Assembly (NCBI GenBank): GCA_015698045.1
Contig: BLAL01000285.1
Span: forward strand, 806,001 to 870,000
Direction of reading: 5' to 3'
Length of the DNA stretch: 64,000 nt
DNA from: Rhizophagus clarus
Taxonomy: Eukaryota > Glomeromycota > Glomeromycetes > Glomerales > Glomeraceae
This document shows positions 1-11,820 of this stretch, piece after piece. Position 1 is the stretch's first letter. Each line of letters begins with the position of its first letter. The position numbers were made by a program, and so were the translations under genes. The notes beneath the pieces were generated by a model. The model had not been told where the DNA came from and searched no databases. It saw only the letters and a program-made list of their open reading frames with translations.

Positions 1-634
1 AGTAATTTAGTAAGTAGTATTGCGTAGTATTACAAACTTTTGAAAATTGAAATTCGGAACAAAGTTTTGACTTTGAAATTTCCAATATTAAAGATATAAA
101 CCAAAAAAAAATTTTTTTATTAAAGGATAGTATTATTTGTTCTTTCTTTGATTTTGTTGTTTAAGAAATTAAAAGGGTTGTTATTTGTAAAATTGTCAAA
201 GTGGATAGGTTTGCATCGGATAATTTCAAATAAAATTTCAAGAAATTAAGTGAAAATCGTTTTCCCTACATATAAAAATATAAAATTTCAATTATAAATA
301 CTGAATGTCAGAATTAATTATTTTACTTTTGTTAGGAATTATAGTCCATATAATTTATTCAGACCGTTTCCTGATTTTTCTCGCGTAAGTTATTATAATA
401 TTTAAGCTGATCATAATAATTATTTTACTGATAGAATTTATTTAAATAATTTAAGAAAATTATTATTGATATTGTAATTATTATTTCTTAATTTGATCAA
501 AATAAATTTTTATCTCAAAAAAAAAAAAAAAAAAGTATTTATAAACAACAGTTTCCGTTCAGACTCTCAACAGAAAATCAACAAATAAGTTTAAATAAAA
601 ATTTCTCATTTTATTCTTTTAAACCTCAACCAAA
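1..634. other. AT-rich upstream region, no gene seen
   Basis: Very AT-rich, with no open frame or recognised repeat apart from an 18-base A run near 517-534. The last 80 bases before 635 are A/C-rich (CTCAACAG, CAACAAATAAG), a composition that fits a fungal 5' leader for the gene that starts at 635. Confidence 0.4.
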
Positions 635-1213
635 ATGAAATTCAATCCCTCATTCATCTTTTACTTTGTTTTTGTCTTTATGGCAACATTTAACTTCTCT
701 CACGCTCAAGAAATTCAAAGAGAAAAAGAATGCAGAATTAGAATTTATAGACCTAAACAAGGATCTGAATATCGATTTTACAGCTGGCATTATGTAGAAT
801 ATAGTTTTAATAGTGGTTGCTTTAAAGGTCCGTAATAAATTCTTTTATATATTAATTTGTAATTTCGCTCATAAATTATTTACATCATGTGGTTCTTATT
901 TTGTTAAACGTTTAACAGGTGAAAAAGACAGGATTGATATCAGTGTTATTGGTGCTAATGGAGAAAATGCTTACGATATTGTCAAAGAAGGTTATGTAAG
1001 TAGTTCTTCAATTTAATGACTTCATCGAATTTAACTAATTGCGTAATTGAAATTTAACTTATAATTTTTTTATATTAGTTGGAAACAACTACTAGAAGTA
1101 TTAGATATTGGATTGATCCAAGTTGGGCGAATGATGGGAGCAGCTACTACGTCAAAGTTACTGTGAATAAACGCACGAGTGAAAAATCTGGTTATTTTAC
1201 TACTTTCGAATAA
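635..1213 (+). CDS. Small secreted Kre9/Knh1-like protein (three exons)
   Basis: Three exons are proposed: 635-827, 919-995 and 1079-1213. The GT-AG introns of 91 and 83 bp keep one frame to TAA at 1213, giving about 134 residues. Residues 1-24 form a clear signal peptide (hydrophobic FIFYFVFVFMATF, then SHA-QE). The mature part has the pattern of the fungal Kre9/Knh1 N-terminal domain: I-x-R-P-K-x-G-x-x-Y near the start, a V-E-Y strand, a G-C-F-K turn, a W-I-D-P-x-W motif, and a closing YYVKVTV...SGYFT. In that family these are short secreted beta-sandwich proteins linked to the cell wall or GPI-anchored proteins; the function here is inference. The first donor is GTCCGT. An alternative pair, donor GTAATA at 832 with acceptor ending at 931, also keeps the frame and drops four residues net. 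The gene looks intact and stands alone. Confidence 0.7.
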
Positions 1214-1842
1214 AATATCTGCAAAAATCTGTTTCTTTTGTGATAATAATATTATGTAATTTCACATTGTAATACTTAAATAATAAAGCGCGTTATTATA
1301 AGAAATGTATAATCATAGAATCAATGGTTATAATTCCAAATATAATCGATGAATATTGCGGTATATACATAGAGCTTCTTAAAATTTTATATTTGAAAAA
1401 ATAATAAAGCCTTTTAGTTTGCGCTGGCATGTATATAATAAATAAATAGTCATATTAAATTACTATTATAATAAATTATGAATTTTTTAAATTAAACCCT
1501 ACATCCATTAATTATTAATAGCTCATAAACCAAAAACAAATTGAGTAAGTTTTGCAACTTGTGTTACGAAACTGTTTTTTATTTGAGATTTTCCGGTGAT
1601 CATGATAACGTCAGGTGACGTAAGGATAAAAATTTCAATATAAATAATAGCGTCTCATCTTAATTATTGTATTTGGTTTATAAACGATAATAAATATTAT
1701 ATTTTACATATACTTTTTCAATGAAACAACAACATATAGAAGTCAACGAAAGGTTAACAATTCAAAAAGTTATGCAATAAATCTTCGAGACCAATAGAAA
1801 GTTTGAACCAACAACAAATACTTCAACAATTTAAGTTAAATC
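1214..1842. other. Intergenic, no gene seen
   Basis: AT-rich spacer between the small secreted gene and the decayed LRR gene. It contains AATAAA-like signals just after 1213 and at 1281-1286, plausible polyadenylation signals for the upstream gene. Nothing else is recognised. Confidence 0.4.
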
Positions 1843-3354
1843 ATGGATGATTCTTGGATGGGCGTAAAATAAAGGAACATAATCAAGCTGTAGTTATTGA
1901 AAATGAATTGAATATTGATTTATATCATGATCAACCTTTTGCGTATACTTCTATAAATGATGTTGAACTTGACGAATCTCTACGGCTATCCGATATATGT
2001 ATTAACTTTCCTACCGCTGAGATTACTTATACTACTGATTTATCTTCAAATTTTATGAATGACGATGATTACGATGAAGGAAATTATATGAAATGTACGG
2101 TCATTTACTTCCTAAAGATTTTAATTGGTGGTAAATTATTTATCGATGGTCTCAAATAGATTACTTCGACACAAATCAACATTTTTAATCCCTATTTAAC
2201 TTGGTTATATGAATCAGCTAAATATGAAAAAGAAATCCCATTTAATAATTTATCTGATCTGAATTCTTTTCAAAAATATTAACAACAGATGGAATAAATT
2301 TAGATACTTGTGAAAAATTAACCGATTGGATAAATAATTTATACCTAAATGATACAGTATTTCTTATAATAACCTCATTCAAATTTCTTTCTCAATTAAA
2401 ATTTGATACAACATCATCACATGTAGATGAGATACAATCTGGAATTGCTAATTTTAAAGAGAAATTAACTATAGAAAATTGGGTTTGGTTAAAAATTTCA
2501 ATTTTTTCAAGGTTTAATGATTGATTTAATTAATTTCCCTAATATACATTTTCTGGTAAAATGTGAGTTATAAAATTTCATTAGATAGAAATAATATCAG
2601 ATCTTCAGAAAAATTTCAACAGACTATAGAAGATGCACTTGAAAGTATGAAACCACTTACACATTTGCAAGAAGTTTTTGATAAATATGGTATTAAATAT
2701 TTTATTAAGAAAATCTTGTAAGAATACTATGAATACTATGGATAATTCTTCAACTATCAACAAAAAAAGATTGATTTATTATCGCCAATATATGATTTTT
2801 TAAGATTTCATTTATCAAATTACAGTATTAATTGCCTTTTAACGCAAAAGGAAGATATTAACAATATTACTGAAGAAAATGATTTATATAAATGGATTTA
2901 TAATACAAATAATGACTTAGAAGTCATTGAATTTGATAATGTAATTCTTTTATATGATATTCTTGAAACTAAACAAAAGAAGATAGATAAAATCTTAAAT
3001 AAACAAAATAATCAGCTCAGTTTGGTTTTGTTTTAAAACTGCGATTTTCAGCCAAAACTGAACTGACCGCAAAACCAACCGATAAAACTGAACCGCAAAA
3101 CTGATTGCAAAACTGAATTAGAAAGTTCTAATTATGACTTTATTTTAATAATATCACTTAAACTTACACAATTTTTTTCTTACAAAAATAGTGCTGATTT
3201 TGTGATTTTTTGGTGATACAAAATCATGTGATCAACGCACAAAATTAAAATTTTCAAAAGGAGAGTACTATAAATTTAAATATTAAAATTCATTTTTTAG
3301 TTATTCTCAATTGAAACAAGATATTTTTTTGGAATATATTATAAAATATATAGT

Positions 3355-3434
3355 AGTTATTGGGTAGGGGGGTTAAAATATCACCGAACTGCAAAGCAGT
3401 TTGGATGATATTTTAATCACCATACCCAATAACT
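3355..3434. repeat. 80-bp near-perfect palindrome (foldback)
   Basis: The left arm starts AGTTATTGGGTA and the right arm ends TACCCAATAACT; the centre is AACTGC-AAA-GCAGTT. The arms pair over almost their whole length with a few mismatches. It lies between the left end and the coding region of the Crypton-like element. It could be a tiny foldback MITE or a regulatory hairpin of that element. Confidence 0.8.
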
Positions 3435-3570
3435 GTGTTATTATGCAGACGTCCAAGATCATGTTTTTATGATATCATAATATCATCAGTATAAATAAAC
3501 TAATCAATAAACTATTTTAAACTATTTTTTTTCTTCTCTTTTTCTTTATACCTATAATCAAATAAATAAA

Positions 3571-5278
3571 ATGTCACAAACGAAGCAAAAAAATTTAAAA
3601 AGTACAAGAAATAAGGTATCATATACTTTAAATTATTTTACTTTATTTTGCAATTATTTTTTGGCTTTCTTAACAATATGTATATTTTATATTTAGGATA
3701 ATTTGAAAACCACTACTTCTATAAAAGAAAAGGTTGAATTTTATCGTGAATTTTCAAAAGTTAAAAATACAGTTAATGCAACAAATACTTGGATGGGTTT
3801 GCTGGAGAAGTTTCGTAATGGACAATCATATGCTGGTACAATTCAGGGTGTAGAAAATGAACAAGTTTTAACTGAACAATTGTGTACTTATTTTGCTAAC
3901 ATGAGCAAAAAGGATGGTTCTGACTATTCTGTCAATTCAGTTTGATCTTCTTTTGCAGCTATTAACCGCTTTCTTCAAGATCATTCAAAAATTAAAAATA
4001 TTGATTTATATAATGATATACGTTTTAAAGGTATAAGGGAAGTTGTAGATGGAAAAATTAGATATCTTTCTAATAATGGCAAAGGTGAAACTAAAGGATC
4101 AGATTCACTAGAAGTTGATGAAATTACACAAATTTTAAATCATAAATTATTAGATGGTTCCACACCTGAAAGATTGTTAAGAAGAGTATTTTTTATTAAT
4201 GCAATATATCTTGGACTTCGTGGAGGAGAACATACACTACTTAAAGCAACTGATTTTGTTAAATGTGAAGATGATGGATATACTGTTTTTATCTATTGTT
4301 CTAAGAATAATCAACGTGGGTTTACTGAAAATCATGGAAAGGCAGACAAATTAACTTTACCAAACCATCCAGATATTACTCTGTTCATTGATAAATATTT
4401 ATCATTACGCCCCTATTGTGCAGAACCTGATTTTTACCTTCAAGAAATTGAAGAGCAATTTGATAATATATTATATTATTGATTATTAATATTTTAATTA
4501 ACATTAATAAATTGATTATTTATTAATATTTTAGCATTAAGAACTGGAGTCTGGTATAAGCCAAATCATGTAAGATCCAAAAGATTAAGTTCTTTCTTGA
4601 ACGAAACCTGTAAAATTACTGGTAAAAATCTTAATGGAAGGAAGATCACCAACCATTCTGGACGACGTGCGCTTATTCAAAATTGTGAAAAAATGGGAAT
4701 CCCTAAAGAAGATATTAAATTAATATCTCGTCATAGATCTGATGCTGGATTATTATCTTATACTTTACATACTGATAATAAAAAAATGAGATTGTTGGAC
4801 AGTTAATGAACAAAGTTCATGGGCAATTAACTTTAGGTATAAGAATTTATTGATTATTATTGTTATCGTTATTCATTGATCTATAAAGATTTATTAAATA
4901 TTTGCATTTATTTTTAGATAACACAGAATCATCAGAAATATTAAATTCTCAAGTTTCATGTATGAATGAAAATGATAAACAAATAATGGGAAAAGAAAAT
5001 AATAATTTTAAAACTGCAAAAGAAGGTAAAAAACATTGATTATTAATAAAGTGATATGTAGATTATATTTATTGAATTTTTTGTCTTTTTTTTATGTTAT
5101 AATTTATTTAGCACTACTTGAGAAGTCTTGTGAAAATCAACAAAACACTATTAGACAACCATTACAATTAACTAATGCAAATCCGCAATTAGAAATTTCG
5201 ATGAATGTTGATCATTTTAAAGAGTTATTTGACTGTGGTATAATTCCTCAGCTTAAAGGAAAAATTAATTTAGCATAA
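3571..5278 (+). pseudogene. Crypton-type tyrosine recombinase (decayed)
   Basis: Would encode the strand-exchange enzyme of the surrounding element. Exon 1 is 3571-3615 (MSQTKQKN...); the intron is 3616-3696; exon 2 starts in frame at 3697. Visible parts: an N-terminal SAM-like helical region (VEFYREFSKVKNTVNATNTWMG), then the catalytic domain with the first Arg in GLRGGEH (about 4210), the H-x-x-R box in TNHSGRRA (about 4650-4675), a His in LISRHRS (about 4725), and the candidate nucleophilic Tyr in LLSYTLH (about 4760). These fit the R...H-x-x-R...H...Y order of tyrosine recombinases. Further exons follow at about 4918 and 5111, ending at TAA 5276-5278. It is broken: TGA at 3943-3945 interrupts an otherwise continuous frame, the donor after about 4460 is not a normal GT, and one base is missing near 4800. 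No Asn/Gln-rich or GCR1-type tail was recognised. Confidence 0.7.
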
Positions 5279-6829
5279 AATTTAATTTTAATTGTTTACC
5301 ATCTTCTGCATACTTATTGTATTAATATAATAATAATTTAAACGCATTTTTCAAAGTTGTAACACAAAATACTAAACAATAATATCAAACTATAGCAGTT
5401 TTTATTATAAAAGCAACATTAGTGATATTTAATCCATATGACGTATTACGTCAAAAATATCTGTAATATTATAGTTATTTTTAACTTTGTCTGGAAAATA
5501 TCAGTATGACAAAAAAAGCATGATCCTATTTGGCATAATAATTACAATTAACTGATCAGTTTTTTCATCAATTTTTTATATATAAACCAATGATTAACCG
5601 GTTGGTCTTGGACTAAAACCGAACTGAAACTGAACCAGCAAAAACCGGTTATGATCAGTCATTTTGGCATTCCTATTACTGAGTCAATAATTATAGATCC
5701 ATCATTAGAAAATAATGATTACGTAATTTTTGGATCAATTACTTCAAAAACCAGTAATTCAAAATTGTGAAGATATTTTTATTACATTTGAATCATATGA
5801 AAGTAAATTTTTTGCAATGATAAAAACTTCAGATAATACAAAATATAAATATAAAGGATTACTATATCCTATGAATGATAATCAGAAATCCTTCAAAATT
5901 ATTAGTATTTAGTCTAAATAATCGAAAAATACAAGTCGATTGATTATACTAAGAAATCTATTACATCACAACGAAACAATTCTTCCTATTCTATTAAAAC
6001 TTCCAACTATCTCAAGGTACGATATTTTATTAATTGTTTTAAACCTATCGATATTAAGCTTACCAGATGGTCAAAGAATTGTGTTTTATTTAGATATTTT
6101 GAATACAAGTATAAATAATAAAATTTGACCTGATGTTGAAATCTCTGTTAGATGAAAATACAAAGATTAATATTGATGGAGAGAAATATATAATGGGATA
6201 TAATCTAACTGAAAATAACTACATCGAGGGTATGTTCTTTATATAAATATAGATAATATAAGAAATTTTTAAATTTCAATCTTTAGTAATTGATAATTTT
6301 TATTTATTATAAGCCGCAACTAGATCATGCAAACATTTAAATGAACAATATTCGACAAACGCGACAACAAAAAAGAGAATAGATTAGAAATCAGTAATAA
6401 AAATTTAAAATATCACAGATTTATCTGAATTGTCTGGATATCAGCAAGAATAGGCTATTAGCTGAGATCGATTATTCTTAAAATACATTAACTAGTTTAA
6501 ATTTAAGTAATTGTTGGATATTAAATCTGTTACAGCTAATTAGAATCAACTTATTGAGTTGAAATTACCTTTTACAAATAATGAAAAATTATAATATTTA
6601 AATTTATTTGATAATTCATTTCCTCAAGATTTTAATTATTTTAGTGGGTTAGGGTCGACTTGTTAATTTGAAGGAACTACAGATAGGAAACACTGTAATC
6701 GAACAGGGCATATACTGTATAATCGATTTCATGGTAGTTTAAGACCTTTAAAAAATACGGTTAAATTAGAAATATTAAGCATTAATAATACTGATATTTA
6801 TTCCGGTTTAGAATTCTTATCTGATAGTA

Positions 6830-8407
6830 CTAGGGAACGGTTTTGGAAACCAAACCGTTGTTAAGTCCGTAGCTTTATTTAAAAAATTGCCCTTTTCTTA
6901 CTGAAACCCCACATCTAGGCCCTAAAGAAATGCTGCCAAGCTCCAAGCCTTTTGAACCTGACGTGCCCAAGCCATTTAAAATCGAAATATATTTAGAGAT
7001 TCGAAAAGCCAACATTCTATGTATCTCGGAGTAAAAATCTACGCGTTTAAGCTCCAATTCGTCTAAGATCCAAGATTCTTTTCATTTAAAAAAGAGTAAT
7101 ACCAAAATGTTAGTAAATGTTTCGATTAAAGAAAAGTAAAATTTAAAAAAAAACTTCTGAAAACCTACCAACAATTTACGTATCCAACAAAGATCCTAGT
7201 CATTTAAAAAAAAAATAAAGAAAAAATTGAAACGTTAGAATTTTAGTTAAAATAATTCAAAAAACACGTTCACCTCCCTACCAAATTCTCATGTGCAGTC
7301 TAAAAAACAAAAAAAAATTGAAACATAAGTAAAAACGTTTCGCTAAAAGAAATAATCTTTAAAATCATTATTGAGATTCTTTACCGAAATTCCTGGCCGT
7401 TTAAAAATCCACATATCCTAAGATCAAAAAAACATCGTCTGGAAAGAAGAAAAACAAGATAACGAAATATAAGTAAAGTTTCGTTAGAATAATAGATAAA
7501 AAAAATATCAAAACTCACCTAAAGCCGAACCCACACTTCAGATCTGCCTAAAAGTTGAGTTCTTGAGTTCCAAATTTTCATCTAAAAAAAGAAACAGAAC
7601 ATTATTAGTAAATGTTAGCTAAAAGAATTGATCAATGTGAAAATAAAACATCCTTCACCATACCTCTAACATGTTGTCTAAATACCGAAGAACTGGCTAT
7701 CTACAAAAGAAAATAACGAAACATTAGTTAAAAGAATTAATCCAAAGCAAAAAAAGTTCTCCTTACCGAATTTCAGATACCCTGTCTACAAAAGCAAAAC
7801 ATCGAAACATTAGAAGCCGTTCATTAAAAAAACTGACCATCTACAAATTAAAAAAACGAACTGTTAGTAAAGTTTGTTAAAATAATAAAAAATAAATGTT
7901 AATAGTATGTGAAACATTTCATTACATTAGACACGTTTCTAAGTGAACCGAAAGACTTATCTAAAAAAAAAGACAATGAACATTAGAACCTATGAAAAGA
8001 AGGAAGAAACGCTTCATTAAAGACGTTTCTTAATTAAAAAAACCTTCTTTCTATACTGACCTCAAGCTGTGTCTAAATGTCATGGTATTTCTATAAAAAG
8101 AAGAAAAAAACGGTTCGTTAGAAACGTTTCTTAAATAAAAAAAAAAATACTCTTTCTCCATTTACCTTGGCTTCGTGTCTACGGTGTTCTTACAAGCTAA
8201 TTTTTTGTTATTCTGAAAAAAAAAAATAAACATTGCCAGTTACGCAACCGTGATAAAAAAATTAAACAGTAGGTAGGTCACATGTTCATCAACCATAAGA
8301 TGCAATGAAAGAACCAATCATGGATCGACTCAATTTTCAAGCGGGCGGACATCCGGACATTTGTGTCACCTTGCGTAGTATTATATAGTCCTTCGCTTCG
8401 CTCCGGA
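6830..8407 (-). mobile_element. Helitron2-like non-autonomous element in the LRR gene
   Basis: Read on the minus strand, the 3' end (plus-strand 6830-6865) is a strong hairpin, AACGGTTTGG with a TTT loop and CCAAAACCGTT, followed by CCCTAG and a T in the flank. This is a Helitron-type terminus. The 5' end (minus strand, at 8407) begins TCCGGAGCGAA. A related inverted copy (CTACGGACT) lies just inside the 3' hairpin, which resembles the asymmetric terminal inverted repeats of the Helitron2/Helentron group. The interior is an array of degenerate units, each with a short inverted repeat of the type GAAACATTAGTAAATGTTTCG and A-rich spacers. No Rep/helicase gene is present. The element at 12,180-12,381 shares both ends. 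Confidence 0.6.
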
Positions 8408-9060
8408 CTAATTAAAATTTTTGATTCTTAGCTGATAAAAAACCGGAAGCTAAAGTGAGAGAAAAATTTGAACGACTTGAAATTTATACTACGAGTCCTG
8501 TTGATGCTTTTCAAAGTAGGCATAATTTGAAAGCATGGAAAAAAATTGGAAATTAACCAAACAAAAAGAAGTGCTTCATAATCAATTTAAAGTAGAAGAA
8601 TTGATTTTGGACTCTAAAATTATAGAATTTAAAAATGAAAAATAATTTATATGAAGAAGAAAAGAATTGATAAAAAGAAATGAATATTTGGGTCAAGAAT
8701 TAAAAAATAAGGAGCAAAAAACAACCAATTTGGAACAATTAATTGCCAATTGGAAACAAAAAGAGGATATTTATAGGGAAACTCAGCAGCAAATAAGAGA
8801 AAAAGAGGCGAAACTAGAATCGGGAAATTAGATGAAAAAGAAGAATTATAAGATTAAATAAGGGCATTAAGAAATGATTTAGAGCTCAAAGAAAATGATA
8901 TAAGACAATCCGAACAGCAACAATTAGAAGAAACGAATAAGGAATTAGAACTTAAAGAAAATGAATCTGCCAAATTAAGAAATGATCTAAAAGGGACTAC
9001 ATCATCATTATCCGTAATCAAAAATAAAAAAACTAAAATAGACTGCTTTCAAAAAAAAAA

Positions 9061-9408
9061 AAATTTATTAAAACAGAATTTAAATTTAATACTGCATAAT
9101 AGATGCATTTAAAATCTAATTCTACAGGAGATTCAAATGACCTAAAGAAATATAAGTCTTGAATTATATTATGGTTACTTGATATTATTTTGCTAATTCA
9201 ATCTCAAAAACAAAAAAACCAGTTCTTATATTTTTTTTTTAACTACATAAAAAGCAAAGTAACCTATATATAATATTTTTCATAAATTAATAATTATAGC
9301 TATTTTTCCAACTATTCGTAATCTCAATTATAATATGTCTAAAATAAACCATTTAATATCCATATAACAATTTTCACTTTTAACATTATACCCAAGCAAA
9401 TATCAATA
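9061..9408. other. Intergenic, no gene seen
   Basis: AT-rich DNA after the coiled-coil relic, with A and T runs. No coding pattern or repeat family is recognised. Confidence 0.4.
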
Positions 9409-9663
9409 TCATTCCTCATCATTTACTATTATATACAAACAACATTCTAAAATTGGTAAAATGAAAATTAATTGCCATAGTAAAAACCAAATCCCTCCAT
9501 ATTGAAAATAATTAAAAATCAAATTTCCAATATAAATTTTTCTTAATACATTAAAAACAAATTTTGAACTTGTTTGAAAATTTGAATATTCCCAGATCAA
9601 AAGGATTATCAAAAGAATTATTAATAATGTAAATTCATCGAAACTTATTTTAAACATTTCCAT
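9409..9663 (-). CDS. Possible small membrane protein (84 aa)
   Basis: Single open frame on the minus strand, ATG at 9661-9663. It encodes two strongly hydrophobic segments (about residues 11-25, LTLLIILLIILLIW, and about 55-78, IWFLLWQLIFILPILECCLYII) separated by a basic, aromatic stretch. I do not recognise a family. Hydrophobic frames arise easily in T-rich DNA, so this may not be a gene. The acidic C-terminus (VNDEE) and the well-placed ATG are its only supports. Confidence 0.25.
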   Translation of the reverse strand: MEMFKISFDEFTLLIILLIILLIWEYSNFQTSSKFVFNVLRKIYIGNLIFNYFQYGGIWFLLWQLIFILPILECCLYIIVNDEE

Positions 9664-11084
9664 TTTAAAATTGTTTAATTTCTATTAGGAAAGTGTGGGC
9701 AAAAATTCACTTTATGTGTGTGCCGACTGATACTGATATGAAGAATGAGAAAAAGTCACCAATATATATATAATTGTACTGTGCTAATCACATGATAGGT
9801 CACGAATCAAAAACGAACAAATTACTTGATTCAAGTGTGAGTTGCAATAATTATATTGCTGTCACAAATTAAAGGTCAGTTGACGTGATATAAATTGTTA
9901 CATTTTGTAATACCCTCAGTCATCATTAATAATGTTAAATTGAGTTTCATCAAAATTATACGAGTTTATAAGTTAAAGATCCATCTTATGTGAAATCTCA
10001 AGACTTCATTTCAATGCTGTTTATTGATGAGTTTTATGACTTGGTTCATATACTCTTATTACATAAAAAAAATGTATTTACATTCTCTTTATTCATAATA
10101 AAATAAAATAATATCTATAAGATATAAGATAGCAGTTTCATTTTGGTCCATATTAGGGAGTGGTTTTGTTGTAATGTTGAACGTAATGAAGTAAGCCCAT
10201 TAAAAAGTAGTGTTTATTAATTTAATCATATGTTGTGTATAGTAGTAGTATTTAGAATGAATCTTTTGTTTTAGAAATAATTTTTTTTTGTATAAAATAA
10301 AACTTTTTTCAACTGGAAAGAGTTTGGAGTTTGGCATGGCAAAATTCTTTTTTTATTAGTTTAATATTTTAATGGAGTGGAATTTTCTTTATTTTAAATA
10401 AAGGATTTAATTAGATTAGTACAGGAAGATTATTATCTACAAGGGAGTTTTTTGATGTTCGATGTTTGTTTTTTTGTAAAACGGAATATTTTTTTTTCGA
10501 TAACGGGTTTGTTCATATAGAATAAAAAGATTATCTGTTATTACGAAGAATATATCTATATAAGGGAGATCATTAAAGCGGCAAATTTTTTATGACCCGA
10601 TATTCCGATAGCTTATGTAATTTCACAATCTTTTTTCGTGTGAATAAATGTGAATAAACTAACATGAAGTGAATATATTTCAACAAAATAAGGTATCTCA
10701 TCATATGAGTCATAAAAAAAAATCAATCATACTTTTTTTATACGCGAAAGTGGCGCGGAATACCAATCTGATGGATCTGACAGTAGAGTCATACTGTATA
10801 CAAGTAAAAATTCTACAACATAAAATTTTATCAAAATACTTATTTTCTTTTTTTTCTTTATTTCGTTAGAGAAATAATTTATCTTAATCTTTAATTCCGT
10901 TCGATCTTTCCTTTTCGTTATTTTATTTTTCTTTCTCCTTCGTATACGTAAAAACAATTTACCCTAATCACCCTAATCTTTTAATCTATTTGCGTCTTTT
11001 ATTTTATTTTATTTGTTTATTTTCGTTATTTTTTTTCGCTTTCTCTTTTTTTAGGTGGGTGGGTGGGTACGCTCGTATTTCTTT
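9664..11084. other. Intergenic, no gene seen
   Basis: AT-rich DNA with short T runs. Open frames at 10,669-10,957 overlap on both strands and show no protein-like composition. The stretch merges into T-rich sequence leading to the pyrimidine minisatellite. Confidence 0.4.
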
Positions 11085-11820
11085 CTTTTTCCTTCGATAT
11101 TTCCTTTCTCTTTCCCTCACGTTTTTCCTTTCCATCACCCCTATAATTTTCCCTTCCCCTATCATTTTCCCTTTCCCTATCATTTTCCCTTTCCTATCAT
11201 TTTCCCTTTCCCTCTCGTTTTTACCTTTCCCCTTCTCTTTCGTTTTTCTCCTTTCCTTTCGTTTTTCTCCTTTCCTTTCGTTTTTCTCCTTTCCTTTCGT
11301 TTTTCTCCTTTCCTTTCGTTTTTCTCCTTTCCTTTCGTTTTTCTCCTTTCCTTTCGTTTTTCTCCTTTCCTTTCGTTTTTCTCCTTTCCTTTCGTTTTTC
11401 TCCTTTCCTTTCGTTTTTCTCCTTTCCTTTCGTTTTTCTCCTTTCCTTTCGTTTTTCTCCTTTCCTTTCGTTTTCCCCTTACCTATTTTCCCTATCGTTT
11501 TCCCCTTCCCTCTCGTTTTTCCTTTCCACTTCTCTTTCGTTTTTCTCCTTTCCTTTCGTTTTCCCCTTACCTATTTTCCCTATCGTTTTCCCCTTCCCTC
11601 TCGTTTTTCCCTTCCACTTCTCTTTCGTTTTTCTCCTTTCCTTTCGTTTTCCCCTTACCTATTTTCCCTATCGTTTTCCCCTTCCCTCTCGTTTTTCCCT
11701 TCCACTTCTCTTTCGTTTTTCTCCTTTCCTTTCGTTTTCCCCTTACCTATTTTCCCTATCGTTTCCCCCTTCCCTCTCGTTTTTCCCCTTTCCCTCTCGT
11801 TTTCCCTTTTCCTTTTCCCT
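11085..11820 (+). repeat. Polypyrimidine minisatellite with 19-bp and 88-bp periods
   Basis: The plus strand is almost pure C/T plus isolated G for about 730 bases. From 11,242 to 11,470 there are twelve head-to-tail copies of a 19-bp unit (GTTTTTCTCCTTTCCTTTC). From 11,470 an 88-bp higher-order unit follows, starting at 11,470, 11,558, 11,646 and 11,734 (last copy incomplete); it contains one 19-bp unit plus CCTATTTTCCCTATCG-type sequence. The left part (11,130-11,220) repeats a CCCTTTCCCTATCATTTT motif. Strand asymmetry of this length can form triplex (H-DNA). Long open frames across it are a composition effect, since stop codons need A. Confidence 0.9.

Larger units (their letters stand above)
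3016..5658 (+). mobile_element. Crypton-like tyrosine-recombinase DNA transposon inserted in the LRR gene
   Basis: The host LRR frame stops at about 3010 and resumes after 5658. The pentamer ATCAG stands at both junctions (3011-3015 and 5654-5658), consistent with a short direct repeat made on insertion. Inside is a decayed tyrosine recombinase gene (3571-5278). Subterminal regions on both sides are rich in CAAAACTGAA / AACCGAACTG motifs (3014-3115 and 5590-5655), without a true terminal inverted repeat. Lack of terminal inverted repeats plus a tyrosine recombinase with introns is the Crypton pattern. An 80-bp near-perfect palindrome lies at 3355-3434, upstream of the gene. Confidence 0.65.
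1843..9060 (+). pseudogene. Decayed LRR/coiled-coil family gene, split by two transposons
   Basis: Relic of a long glomeromycotan family gene. I recognise it by its style of sequence, not by a named domain. The N-terminal piece (1854-2159) has the LRLSDICINFP...EITY motif; similar sequence continues in changing frames to about 3010 (KEIPFNN, IANFKEKL, LTHLQEVFDKYGIKYFI). It resumes at about 5660 (GIPITESIIIDPSLENNDYVIF), passes through a leucine-rich section (IELKLPFTN, NTVKLEILSINNTDIYSGLEFL, to 6828) and ends in a Glu/Lys-rich coiled coil (8430-9050, ELKENDIRQSEQQQLEE). Stops and frame changes occur throughout. Example breaks: the ATG at 1843 runs into TAA after nine codons, and the matching frame starts 11 bases later. 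Between the pieces lie a Crypton-like element (3016-5658) and a Helitron2-like element (6830-8407). Function is unknown; the LRR and coiled coil suggest a protein-interaction role. Confidence 0.6.

Noticed and set aside
10669-10957. Overlapping short frames on both strands
   Set aside because: Lys/Phe-rich products typical of A/T runs, with no supporting context.
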